A stretch of DNA of 24,688 nt from Bacteroidota bacterium (GTDB lineage Bacteria; Bacteroidota; Bacteroidia; Chitinophagales; Chitinophagaceae): the NCBI GenBank assembly GCA_023430465.1, contig JAEZAM010000125.1:1-24688 (forward strand). The letters are read 5' to 3'. This document shows, piece by piece, positions 6,967 through 14,244 of the stretch. The notes under the pieces are model-generated. The model was given only the letters and a program-made list of their open reading frames with translations. It had not been told where the DNA came from and made no database searches. A program made the translations under genes and the position numbers. The number at the start of each line of letters is the position of its first letter. The stretch's first letter is position 1.

Positions 6967-7767
6967 TCATTTTTTCATTTTGTATTCGTCTTGTTCATCA
7001 TTTTCCGGCCATACAGGCTGGTTTAGCGCAACCGTTTTTTTGTTCATTCGCCTGGACATGGTCATGTTGAGGAGCTCAACGATAAACGAGAAGGCCATAC
7101 CAAAATAGATATAGTTCTTCAGGTGTAGTTCATGTGCCTTCTCGGCGTTCCAGCCTTCAATCACCAGGCTGAGACCGATCATGACCAGGAAGGAGAGAGC
7201 GAGCATCTTGAGTGTGGGATGCTTGTGAATGAATGCCGATATACGCGGACTGAAGAGGAACATGATCGTCATGGCTATGACAACCGCTGCAATCATGATC
7301 TCCACATGTTTGGCGGTACCGCCGGCGGTAATGATACTATCAAAAGAGAAGACGGCATCGATCAGCAGTATCTGCCCGAGTGCCTGTCCAAAGCTTATCG
7401 GCTTTTTATTCAGCGCAAGATTCGGGTCTTCGCCTTCGAGTTTATGATGGATTTCCCTGACGGATTTATAGATGAGAAACAAACCGCCGGCGAGCATAAC
7501 GATGCTTGCCAGGTCAAAGCCTTTTCCGGCAATGGTGAATACAGCTTTGCCTTTTTGGGATAGCAGCCATCCAAGACCCAGCAGCAGGAGGCTTCTTGAA
7601 ATGATGCCGGTCACCATCCAGAAGCGCCGCGCCCGCCCCTGCATTTTTTTCGGCAACCTGTTCATAATGATGCTGACAAAGATCACATTATCGATACCAA
7701 GAACTACTTCCAGTATCACCAGGATAAGAAAACTGATAATACTCTCACTCGTAAATAAATGCTCCAT
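6967..7767 (-). CDS. TerC-family integral membrane protein
   Basis: This 266-residue inner-membrane protein of the TerC/Alx family has several hydrophobic helices spread over residues 10-235. The family's conserved acidic residues inside helices are visible: LGIDNVIF (Asp26), LLIDAVFSFDSI (Asp137, Asp143). Family members are linked to metal-ion handling (manganese export in some cases) and to metallation of exported proteins. The substrate cannot be read from the sequence. A charged loop with HHKLEGEDP follows the third helix, and the C-terminus is charged. The ATG at 7765-7767 is needed to include the first helix. A perfect -7 element TAAATTTG ends only four bases upstream, so the transcript may be leaderless. 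pyrD lies upstream and rsmE downstream on the same strand. Confidence 0.93.
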   Translation of the reverse strand: MEHLFTSESIISFLILVILEVVLGIDNVIFVSIIMNRLPKKMQGRARRFWMVTGIISRSLLLLGLGWLLSQKGKAVFTIAGKGFDLASIVMLAGGLFLIYKSVREIHHKLEGEDPNLALNKKPISFGQALGQILLIDAVFSFDSIITAGGTAKHVEIMIAAVVIAMTIMFLFSPRISAFIHKHPTLKMLALSFLVMIGLSLVIEGWNAEKAHELHLKNYIYFGMAFSFIVELLNMTMSRRMNKKTVALNQPVWPENDEQDEYKMKK

Positions 7768-7771
7768 TGTG

Positions 7772-7779
7772 CAAATTTA
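7772..7779 (-). promoter_or_regulatory. Probable promoter of the TerC-family gene, -7 element
   Basis: The minus strand reads TAAATTTG, an exact match to TAnnTTTG. It ends 4 bases before the ATG, so the transcription start would fall at or within a few bases of the start codon. No -33 TTG is seen at the expected place, which is occupied by heptamer repeats. Confidence 0.5.
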
Positions 7780-7784
7780 GGAGA

Positions 7785-7817
7785 GGATGCTGGATACTGG
7801 ATGACTGGGTGCTGGAT
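7785..7817 (-). repeat. ATCCAGY heptamer array (minus orientation)
   Basis: On the plus strand, GGATGCTGGATACTGGAT is followed by a shifted GACTGGGT and another GCTGGAT. On the minus strand these are ATCCAGY heptamers, as at 24602-24629 and 22-42. They occupy the gap between pyrD and the TerC-family gene. Confidence 0.7.
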
Positions 7818-7844
7818 GTCGTATCGATTTTACTTTCCCCCCAA

Positions 7845-7870
7845 ACTCCACACTCCACACTCCGCACTCC
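7845..7870. repeat. ACTCCRC heptamer array abutting the pyrD stop
   Basis: Units ACTCCAC, ACTCCAC, ACTCCGC and a partial ACTCC end exactly at the base before the pyrD stop codon (7871-7873). The array next to the rsmE stop has the same unit. Confidence 0.75.
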
Positions 7871-8899
7871 TTACATATTCGACACAATATTCTTCACGAT
7901 ACCCGGCCCTTCATAAATAAAACCCGTCCACACCTGCACCAGGCTGGCGCCGGCATCGATCTTTTCTTTTGCATCCTTTGCGTTAAAAATCCCTCCCGAT
8001 GCGATGATCGGAATCATGCCCCCTGTACGTTCCGCGATATATTTCACCACAGCCGTCGACCTCTCCGCCAGCGGCGCACCGCTAAGTCCACCTGCGCCGA
8101 TCGCGAGGATCTTGTCATGTGGGGTATGCAATCCGTCCCGTGCTATTGTGGTGTTCGTACACACCAAACCATCCAATTGTATCTCCAGCGACAGCGAGAT
8201 CACATCATCTATCTGCTCCTGCGTGAGGTCGGGTGCGATCTTCAGCAGGATCGGCTTTGAGCGGGCTTTGCCATTGTTGATCATCTGTAAATGCCGGAGA
8301 ATCCTGCGCAACGATTCTTTCTCCTGCAGCTCACGTAGTCCCGGCGTGTTTGGACTACTGACATTTACCACGAAGTAGTCAACGTAGGGATGTAACTCCT
8401 TAAAGCAGGTTTCATAGTCTTTCCACGCATCCTCATTTGGCGTCGCCTTGTTCTTTCCAATATTTCCACCAACAATCAGGGTCGTCGAAGGAAATTTCTT
8501 TCGCCATGCCGCGAGGCGCTCCGCTATGATCTCAACACCATCGTTGTTGAATCCCATCCTGTTCACGAGCGCATTATCGGCCTTCAGCCTGAACAAGCGC
8601 GGTTTGTCATTGCCCAATTGCGGCAGCGGAGTCACCGTTCCGATCTCCACGAAACCAAAGCCAAGTGTTTCCAACTCACGGAGGTAAGCAGCATTTTTAT
8701 CAAAACCCGCACCCAGCCCCACCACATTCCTGAAGTTCATGCCAAGGAAATGCTTTATATCCTGCTTCGGGTGAAACATGCCACGAAGGAGGGAAGCGCC
8801 ACCCGGAATACCCGTGATGACCCGCAGGGTATTCATCGTGAAATAATGAACAGACTCCGTAGGAAAATTGAAGAGAACATTGCGGATGAACTGGTACAT
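7871..8899 (-). CDS. pyrD: Dihydroorotate dehydrogenase (quinone), class 2
   Basis: This encodes the FMN flavoenzyme that oxidises dihydroorotate to orotate in pyrimidine synthesis and passes electrons to membrane quinone. The 343-residue form starts at ATG 8897-8899 (MYQFIRNVLFNFPTESVH), and its N-terminal amphipathic helices are the class 2 membrane-contact region. The class 2 base is the serine in NVSSPNTPGLR (about 181-182). Other family signatures are GLGAGFDKNAA (61-71), EIGTVTP (85-91), ILLKIAPDL, and the FMN-phosphate segment IASGGIFNAKDA plus GASLVQVWTGFIYEGP near the end. The frame could extend to 8947, but that would start only a few bases after the TATCTTTG promoter element, so the shorter start is preferred. 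It is divergent from the thiolase gene. Confidence 0.97.
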   Translation of the reverse strand: MYQFIRNVLFNFPTESVHYFTMNTLRVITGIPGGASLLRGMFHPKQDIKHFLGMNFRNVVGLGAGFDKNAAYLRELETLGFGFVEIGTVTPLPQLGNDKPRLFRLKADNALVNRMGFNNDGVEIIAERLAAWRKKFPSTTLIVGGNIGKNKATPNEDAWKDYETCFKELHPYVDYFVVNVSSPNTPGLRELQEKESLRRILRHLQMINNGKARSKPILLKIAPDLTQEQIDDVISLSLEIQLDGLVCTNTTIARDGLHTPHDKILAIGAGGLSGAPLAERSTAVVKYIAERTGGMIPIIASGGIFNAKDAKEKIDAGASLVQVWTGFIYEGPGIVKNIVSNM

Positions 8900-8960
8900 G
8901 TGTCGTCTATTAGGAACCCGGATACCGGCAACGGATTTTCGGGTCAAAAAAATTTTGCGG

Positions 8961-8968
8961 CAAAGATA
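8961..8968 (-). promoter_or_regulatory. Probable pyrD promoter, -7 element
   Basis: The minus strand reads TATCTTTG, an exact TAnnTTTG match, followed by CCGCAAAATT. It implies a 5' leader of roughly 50-55 bases before the ATG at 8899. TTTC rather than TTG stands near the -33 position. Confidence 0.6.
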
Positions 8969-9052
8969 TAACCGTTAATTTTGATAGAGAAAGTTGCATA
9001 AACAACTAATGTTTTTGCCGCAATTTTTCGCCTCATTAATACTATTCGAATC

Positions 9053-10228
9053 ATGCAGGAAGCATACATCATCGCGGGATATCGCACCGCTGTCGGTAAA
9101 GCCAAGAAAGGTGGATTTCGTTTTTTTCGCCCGGACGACCTGGCGGTGGAAGTGATCAAGGGCCTTGTTGCCTCCGTGCCTGGCTTTGATCCAAAGCGCG
9201 TGGATGATGTGATCGTGGGAAATGCCGTACCTGAAGCAGAACAGGGTTTGCAGTTCGGGCGAATCATCTCAGCACGCGCACTTGGGTTTGATGTGCCAGG
9301 TGTGACCGTCAATCGCTATTGTGCTTCCGGACTTGAAACGATCGCCATGGCAACAGCCAAGATCCGCATGGGGCAGGCCGATTGCATCATTGCTGGTGGT
9401 ACTGAAAGCATGAGCCTTGTGCCTACGGCCGGATGGAAGACCGTACCTGCTTATTCGATCGCGAAGGATGATCCTGACTATTATCTCAGCATGGGCCTCA
9501 CCGCAGAAGCCGTTGCTAAGGATTTCAATGTAAGCCGGGCAGACCAGGATGAGTTCTCCTATAACTCGCATCAGAAAGCAATCAATGCTATTAATAACGG
9601 TTTTTTCAAACCGGGTATATTGCCCATTAACGTTGAGCAGGTATATGTGGATGAAAAAGGAAAGAAGCAAAAAAGAAATTATGTAGTGGACACCGACGAA
9701 GGTCCGCGCGCAGATACATCATTGGAAGTATTGGCTAAACTCAAACCCGCATTTGCTGCAGGGGGCGTTGTAACTGCAGGCAACTCGAGCCAGACATCGG
9801 ACGGCGCTGCCTTCGTGATTGTGATGGGTGAAAAAATGATGAATGAAATGGGATTGAAACCTATTGGCCGTCTTGTTGCCTGCGCATCTGCTGGTGTACA
9901 TCCGCGTATCATGGGAATCGGACCTGTAGCCGCTATTCCAAAGGCTTTGAAGCAGGTAAATATGTCGCTCCATGATATCGATCTTATAGAGCTCAATGAA
10001 GCATTCGCCTCCCAGGCACTTGCTGTGATCCGCGAGGCAGGACTTGATCCCGCCAAGGTCAATATCAACGGCGGCGCCATCGCTCTCGGCCATCCATTAG
10101 GCTGCACCGGATGCAAGCTGACCGTTCAGATATTGAATGACATGAAACGCCTCAACAAGAAATACGGCATGGTCACTGCCTGCGTCGGCGGCGGACAGGG
10201 GATTGCAGGGATCATCGAAAACCTCTAA
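9053..10228 (+). CDS. fadA: Acetyl-CoA C-acyltransferase (thiolase)
   Basis: This 391-residue thiolase, the family's usual length, cleaves 3-ketoacyl-CoA with CoA in beta-oxidation or runs the reverse condensation. The catalytic residues are in place: nucleophile Cys90 in NRYCASGLET, His347 in GGAIALGHPLG, and the acid/base Cys377 in ACVGGGQG. GGTESMS and RYCASGLE resemble the broad-range degradative (FadA/FadI) type more than the acetoacetyl-CoA (AtoB) type, but the substrate range is inferred. It is not next to a hydratase/dehydrogenase gene in this window, so the operon context gives no help. ATG 9053 starts the typical MQEAYIIAGYRTAVGK. No Shine-Dalgarno sequence is seen. The gene shares a 153-bp divergent region with pyrD. 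Confidence 0.95.
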   Translation: MQEAYIIAGYRTAVGKAKKGGFRFFRPDDLAVEVIKGLVASVPGFDPKRVDDVIVGNAVPEAEQGLQFGRIISARALGFDVPGVTVNRYCASGLETIAMATAKIRMGQADCIIAGGTESMSLVPTAGWKTVPAYSIAKDDPDYYLSMGLTAEAVAKDFNVSRADQDEFSYNSHQKAINAINNGFFKPGILPINVEQVYVDEKGKKQKRNYVVDTDEGPRADTSLEVLAKLKPAFAAGGVVTAGNSSQTSDGAAFVIVMGEKMMNEMGLKPIGRLVACASAGVHPRIMGIGPVAAIPKALKQVNMSLHDIDLIELNEAFASQALAVIREAGLDPAKVNINGGAIALGHPLGCTGCKLTVQILNDMKRLNKKYGMVTACVGGGQGIAGIIENL

Positions 10229-10248
10229 GTTCATTTCGCGCAGAGTCG

Positions 10249-10409
10249 CAGGTTGAGGTTGAGGTTAAGGTTAAGGTTGAAAGGTGACACCCTGGTTGAC
10301 GCCACCGTGTGGTTTTGGCTTTTAACTTGTGATAACATTAGATAATGCGACTAAATCGAGTTTAACTACTCTTAGCCTCAACCTCAACCTCAGCTTCAGC
10401 CTCAACCTC
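10249..10409. repeat. Inverted pair of hexamer arrays (element B)
   Basis: The left arm at 10249-10278 has five units (CAGGTT, GAGGTT, GAGGTT, AAGGTT, AAGGTT). The right arm at 10374-10409 has six units in the opposite orientation (AGCCTC, AACCTC, AACCTC, AGCTTC, AGCCTC, AACCTC). The 95-base spacer is not similar to that of element A. The gap 10229-10549 otherwise holds no gene. Confidence 0.8.
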
Positions 10410-10480
10410 GGAAAACCCCTTTCCCCAATCCGGGAAATCTACCATTTACCCGCTTTTTATCACCTCTTCCCCCCATGCCG

Positions 10481-10508
10481 GGCCTGATATTTGCTCTGGT
10501 GGCCTGAT
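10481..10508 (+). promoter_or_regulatory. Possible control region of the DUF1800/DUF1501 pair
   Basis: GGCCTGAT occurs at 10481-10488 and again at 10501-10508, exactly 20 bases apart, about 40-70 bases before the DUF1800 start. The first copy runs into GATATTTG (10486-10493), one base off the TAnnTTTG consensus. This could be a promoter with a repeated regulator site. The evidence is only the repeat and its place. Confidence 0.3.
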
Positions 10509-10549
10509 CTTTTTCGCTTTTCGAATCCAAACAGACCAAAACTATTCCT

Positions 10550-12193
10550 ATGGACAGACGCGATTTTCTGACTGCAACCAGGAAAGCCACCCCACCCGCT
10601 GCAGAATTCCGTACCCAGTCAGGGCTGAATGAATACGCCGGGCCCTGGACACGCAATGAAGTCCAGCACTTGCTCAAGCGAACCATGTTCGGTTCCACCA
10701 AAGCAGACATCGATTATTTTCTTTCCCGCAATATGTCACAGGCCGTTGATGAACTGCTCGCGCCGGTACCCGGTGTACCGGCACCGCCACTCAATGATTA
10801 CACCGGTGGTGTGGCAGATCCTGTAGCGCCGGGAACTACCTGGGTAAATGATTTTACTGCCGACGGTGAACTCAACTTCGCACGGATCGAGTCGTTTAAA
10901 AAATGGTGGATCGGTAATATGCTCGGACAGGGCAGGAGCATACGTGAAAAGCTCACGCTGTTTTGGGCTGACCATTTCGGCACGGAAGCCGATACCATCA
11001 ACTTTTCTTATTTCGTATATCGTCACAATGATCTCCTCCGTCGCGACTGTCTTGGCAACTTCCGCCAGATGGTGAAAGATGTGACGGTTGACCAGGGCAT
11101 GCTGATCTATCTCAATGGATATTTAAATTCAGCATCAGCCCCGGATGAAAACTATGCCCGGGAACTGTTTGAGCTGTTTACGCTTGGCAAAGGACCTACA
11201 GTAGCATACAGCGAGGAAGATGTAAGAACAGCCGCGCGGATCCTTACCGGCTGGCGCATCGATACAACAACCTATGCTACCACCTTCGACCCGGCACAGC
11301 ATGACAACGGTAACAAGGTTTTCTCTTCCTATTTCAATAATACAACCATCAATGGCCGGGCAGGTGCCAGCGGTGCGCTTGAAACCGATGATCTCATCAC
11401 CATGATCTTCCAGAAAGACGAGGTGGCGAAATATATCTGCCGCTGTTTGTACCGTTGGTTTGTTTACTATAAGATCGACGCCGGTGCTGAGACAAACGTT
11501 ATCACGCCCCTGGCAAATATTTTTCGCAACAACAATTATGAAATACGGCCAGTGCTCGAAGCTTTGTTCAAATCCGAACATTTTTTTGATGTGCTTAACC
11601 AGGGATGCCTGATCAAAAGCCCGGTGGACCAGGTGATCGGCTGCATGCGGGAGTTTGGTGTGCAGTTCCCGGACATACCGGGTGAATACGAGGACGCCTA
11701 CAACATGTTCAATTTTCTTCGGTATTTCATGGTGGTGATGGGACAGGACCTGGCGGATCCACCGGATGTATCGGGCTGGCCTGCCTATTACCAGGAGCCC
11801 GCTTTTCATGAGATGTGGATCAATCATGATACACTTCCCAAACGCAATCAGTTTACCGATATCATGACCTGGGTTGGATACACCCGCAATGGCGTATCTA
11901 TCATGATCGATGTGATCGCCTTTACACGATCGCTTCCCAACCCGGGTGATCCGAACGCACTCGTGAATGATGCGCTGGCAATACTTTACCGCGTGCCGCT
12001 CTCAGACGCTGCACGGCAAAGCATGAAGCAAAATATTCTGCTAAGTGGCCAAACCCAGGATTACTATTGGACCAATTCCTGGAATACCTACCTGGCAGAC
12101 CCAACCAATGCAGGTGCTGCCGCTGTTATCGGCAATCGCCTGAAAAGCTTTTACCAATATCTCATGAATCTATCCGAATACCAACTATCCTAA
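10550..12193 (+). CDS. DUF1800 family protein
   Basis: This 547-residue protein of the DUF1800 family (PF08811), function unknown, is usually encoded next to a DUF1501 protein, as here. Family hallmarks are visible: a start region with WTRNEVQHLLKRTMFG (33-48), REKLTLFWADHFGT (132-145), the signature NYARELFELFTLGKG (201-215) followed by the TAARILTGW block (228-236), and DPPDVSGWPAY near 400. The N-terminus MDRRDFL looks like a twin-arginine motif but no hydrophobic stretch follows, so independent Tat export is doubtful. ATG 10550 is the only start that keeps this motif. The DUF1501 gene begins 10 bases after the stop, implying one transcript and probably coupled translation. Confidence 0.93.
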   Translation: MDRRDFLTATRKATPPAAEFRTQSGLNEYAGPWTRNEVQHLLKRTMFGSTKADIDYFLSRNMSQAVDELLAPVPGVPAPPLNDYTGGVADPVAPGTTWVNDFTADGELNFARIESFKKWWIGNMLGQGRSIREKLTLFWADHFGTEADTINFSYFVYRHNDLLRRDCLGNFRQMVKDVTVDQGMLIYLNGYLNSASAPDENYARELFELFTLGKGPTVAYSEEDVRTAARILTGWRIDTTTYATTFDPAQHDNGNKVFSSYFNNTTINGRAGASGALETDDLITMIFQKDEVAKYICRCLYRWFVYYKIDAGAETNVITPLANIFRNNNYEIRPVLEALFKSEHFFDVLNQGCLIKSPVDQVIGCMREFGVQFPDIPGEYEDAYNMFNFLRYFMVVMGQDLADPPDVSGWPAYYQEPAFHEMWINHDTLPKRNQFTDIMTWVGYTRNGVSIMIDVIAFTRSLPNPGDPNALVNDALAILYRVPLSDAARQSMKQNILLSGQTQDYYWTNSWNTYLADPTNAGAAAVIGNRLKSFYQYLMNLSEYQLS

Positions 12194-12203
12194 AAACCTG
12201 TCT

Positions 12204-13790
12204 ATGAGAAGACGTGATTTTTTCAAAAAGAGCATCCCTGCTGCTGCTGTTATTCCTGCTGTAGTTGATGGGTATTCGGTAAAGGCATTTACCGGTGATT
12301 CTCCACTGCTGCAGGCGCTGATGAATCCCACCATCGATACCGACCATGTGCTGGTGATCGTGCAACTCAGTGGTGGTAATGATGGGCTCAACATGGTGAT
12401 ACCTATTTCCACCTACAGTGATTATTACAATGCCCGCAGCAACGTAGCGATCGCTGAAAACAGGATTTTACGTCTGGACGGGTATGCCGACACCGGTCTA
12501 CACCCGGCAATGACGGGCATGCAACAATTGTATAATGAAGAAGCACTGAACATCGTGCAGGCAGCGGGTTATCCCTCGCCGAACTTCTCGCATTTTCGTG
12601 CCACTGACATCTGGATGAGCGGATCTGCAAGTGACGAGATCGTGAACACCGGCTGGACAGGACGGTACCTGAATACGGAATATCCGAATTTCCCCGAAGG
12701 CTATCCGAATGAGACCATGCCTGATCCGCTGGCAATACAGATAGGTTCGATGACATCACTCACACTTCAGGGCCCTGTCATGAATATGGGCATGAGTATC
12801 ACGGATCCTACCAGTTTCTATAACCTGCTCAACAATGTGCTTGACCCGGCCCCAAACACGCCGATGGGGCATGAACTGACCTATATCCGAACTATCGCGA
12901 AACAAACCAACCTGTTTTCAGAACGGATTGTGGAGGCCGCCAACCGCGTACCGCAGCAGGGTGCATACCCTCAGGACAATTCGCTTGCCGAGCAATTGCG
13001 TATCGTCGCCCGCCTTGTAAAAGGAGGATTGAAGACGCGCATATACATGGTGGGTATGGGCGGGTTCGACAACCATTCTTCCCAGGTGGAAGCAGCCGAT
13101 ACTTCAACCGGTTTGCATGCAAATCTCCTCAAAACCCTTTCCGATGCCATAAAGGCCTTTGTGGATGATTGTACTTTTCTTGGCGTACAGGACCGCGTAA
13201 TGGGTTTAACGTTTTCTGAATTTGGACGACGGATCAAATCCAATTCGAGTATGGGAACTGATCATGGAGCAGCCGCGCCAATGTTCATCTTCGGTAAACA
13301 GGCCATCCCCGGTGTCACAGGAACCAACCCGGCCATACCCGGAGGTGCATCTGTACAGGACAACATCCCATTCCAGTATGATTTCCGGAGCATTTATGCA
13401 TCCATTCTCGAGCGGTGGTTTTGCGTGCCACCTGCAACCTTGCAGACTATTCTTTTCCAGAATTTCCAGAGCCTTCCTATCGTGAAAGACAATGCCTGTA
13501 CCGGTGTCATTGATAATCCTAACCAGGTGGCCGGGGATAAACTGATAGATAACTATCCCAATCCGTTTACCCAGTCCACCACGATCCGATACGTTACCCG
13601 CGGAGGACACACACTTATCCAGATCATCGACATGCTTGGCCGGGTGATCCAGACGCCGGTTGATCGCGAACACACCGTTGGAACCTACTCGGTTGTTTTT
13701 GACAGCGGCGCTTTGCCCAGCGGTGTATACTATGCGCGGCTTCAGAACGGTCCGATTCAGCAGGTCAGACCCATGCTGAAGGTTCGGTGA
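12204..13790 (+). CDS. DUF1501 family protein with T9SS sorting domain
   Basis: This 528-residue secreted protein of the DUF1501 family (PF07394) belongs to the alkaline phosphatase/sulfatase superfamily; the substrate is unknown. The N-terminus MRRRDFFKKS plus a short Ala/Val-rich stretch (11-22) is a Tat-like signal. Possible metal ligands at family-conserved spots are Asp60 in LSGGNDG, His291 in GFDNHS, and Asp353/His354 in GTDHGAA, preceded by TFSEFGRR (336-343). From about residue 448 a type A C-terminal sorting domain begins (DNYPNPFTQSTTIRYV, then ALPSGVYYARL), which in Bacteroidota directs type IX secretion to the surface or medium. It is encoded just after DUF1800, and a functional pair is likely. 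Tat plus T9SS routing suggests a cofactor- or metal-loaded protein folded before export; that is inference. Confidence 0.94.
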   Translation: MRRRDFFKKSIPAAAVIPAVVDGYSVKAFTGDSPLLQALMNPTIDTDHVLVIVQLSGGNDGLNMVIPISTYSDYYNARSNVAIAENRILRLDGYADTGLHPAMTGMQQLYNEEALNIVQAAGYPSPNFSHFRATDIWMSGSASDEIVNTGWTGRYLNTEYPNFPEGYPNETMPDPLAIQIGSMTSLTLQGPVMNMGMSITDPTSFYNLLNNVLDPAPNTPMGHELTYIRTIAKQTNLFSERIVEAANRVPQQGAYPQDNSLAEQLRIVARLVKGGLKTRIYMVGMGGFDNHSSQVEAADTSTGLHANLLKTLSDAIKAFVDDCTFLGVQDRVMGLTFSEFGRRIKSNSSMGTDHGAAAPMFIFGKQAIPGVTGTNPAIPGGASVQDNIPFQYDFRSIYASILERWFCVPPATLQTILFQNFQSLPIVKDNACTGVIDNPNQVAGDKLIDNYPNPFTQSTTIRYVTRGGHTLIQIIDMLGRVIQTPVDREHTVGTYSVVFDSGALPSGVYYARLQNGPIQQVRPMLKVR

Positions 13791-13812
13791 TGCGCAAGGA
13801 TTAAAAATGTTT

Positions 13813-13842
13813 TTTGACGGGTTGATCGAATCTGTATATTTG
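13813..13842 (+). promoter_or_regulatory. Canonical Bacteroidota promoter of the receptor operon
   Basis: TTTG at 13813-13816 (-33) and TATATTTG at 13835-13842 (-7, exact TAnnTTTG) are separated by 18 bases. This is the best two-part promoter in the window. The start point would be near 13847-13849, giving a leader of only about a dozen bases before the TTG start of the first gene. Confidence 0.75.
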
Positions 13843-13860
13843 CAACAAGGTTGAAAATAT

Positions 13861-14199
13861 TTGAAACGGCAATCTATCATACGGAAATCTTACGCGGGGC
13901 TGCTGCTGCTGGTGTTCCTGGCTGCAATTACGCCCCGGCCTGTGCTGCATGATATTTTCACCAGCCATTCTCACACTTATGCAAAAATGGATGGCGCCAA
14001 AGAGGCGTCCATTAATAAGGTAGGTTTTAGCTGTGATTGCAATAAGCTGAATGCACTTTCGCCGTTTGTGGCCGAGCCTGAACCGCTTGTTGCAGATGTT
14101 GCAACTTATCCTGTTCCTCAGCATGCTGCACATACTGAGACAAATCATTCTGCCTGCTTTCTCTCCATTTCCTCAAGGGGCCCGCCTGCTGTTGCCTGA
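13861..14199 (+). CDS. Small exported His/Cys-containing protein
   Basis: This encodes a 112-residue protein beginning at TTG 13861; no in-frame ATG exists before the upstream stop. AAGG 11 bases before it may be the ribosome-binding site. Residues 1-27 form a signal peptide (basic start, then GLLLLVFLAAI). The mature part has candidate metal ligands: HSH near 36-38, CDC near 58-60, several His around 88-96 and a Cys near 98, ending in SRGPPAVA. Small proteins with this build and a terminal RGPP-like motif (reminiscent of DUF2946) are often found upstream of TonB receptors for metals. Membership here is not proven. First gene of the operon, 45 bases before the receptor. The likely role is periplasmic metal binding or assistance to uptake. 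Confidence 0.7.
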   Translation: MKRQSIIRKSYAGLLLLVFLAAITPRPVLHDIFTSHSHTYAKMDGAKEASINKVGFSCDCNKLNALSPFVAEPEPLVADVATYPVPQHAAHTETNHSACFLSISSRGPPAVA

Positions 14200-14244
14200 A
14201 CATAGCCAACGGTTTAGATTTTCCATTTTCCCAAATTATTTCCC

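Noticed and set aside
8900..8947. 16-residue N-terminal extension of PyrD
   Set aside because: It would begin only about 14 bases after the TATCTTTG element and adds residues not typical of class 2 enzymes. ATG 8899 is the better start.
11135..11827. Long open frame (230 codons) on the minus strand within the DUF1800 gene
   Set aside because: It is the shadow of a well-supported gene: no recognisable domain, no start context, and its Cys/His-rich composition mirrors the codon bias of the sense strand. The same applies to the antisense frames at 4748-5365, 5519-6181, 13206-13880, 14623-15336, 19296-19937 and 23121-23912.
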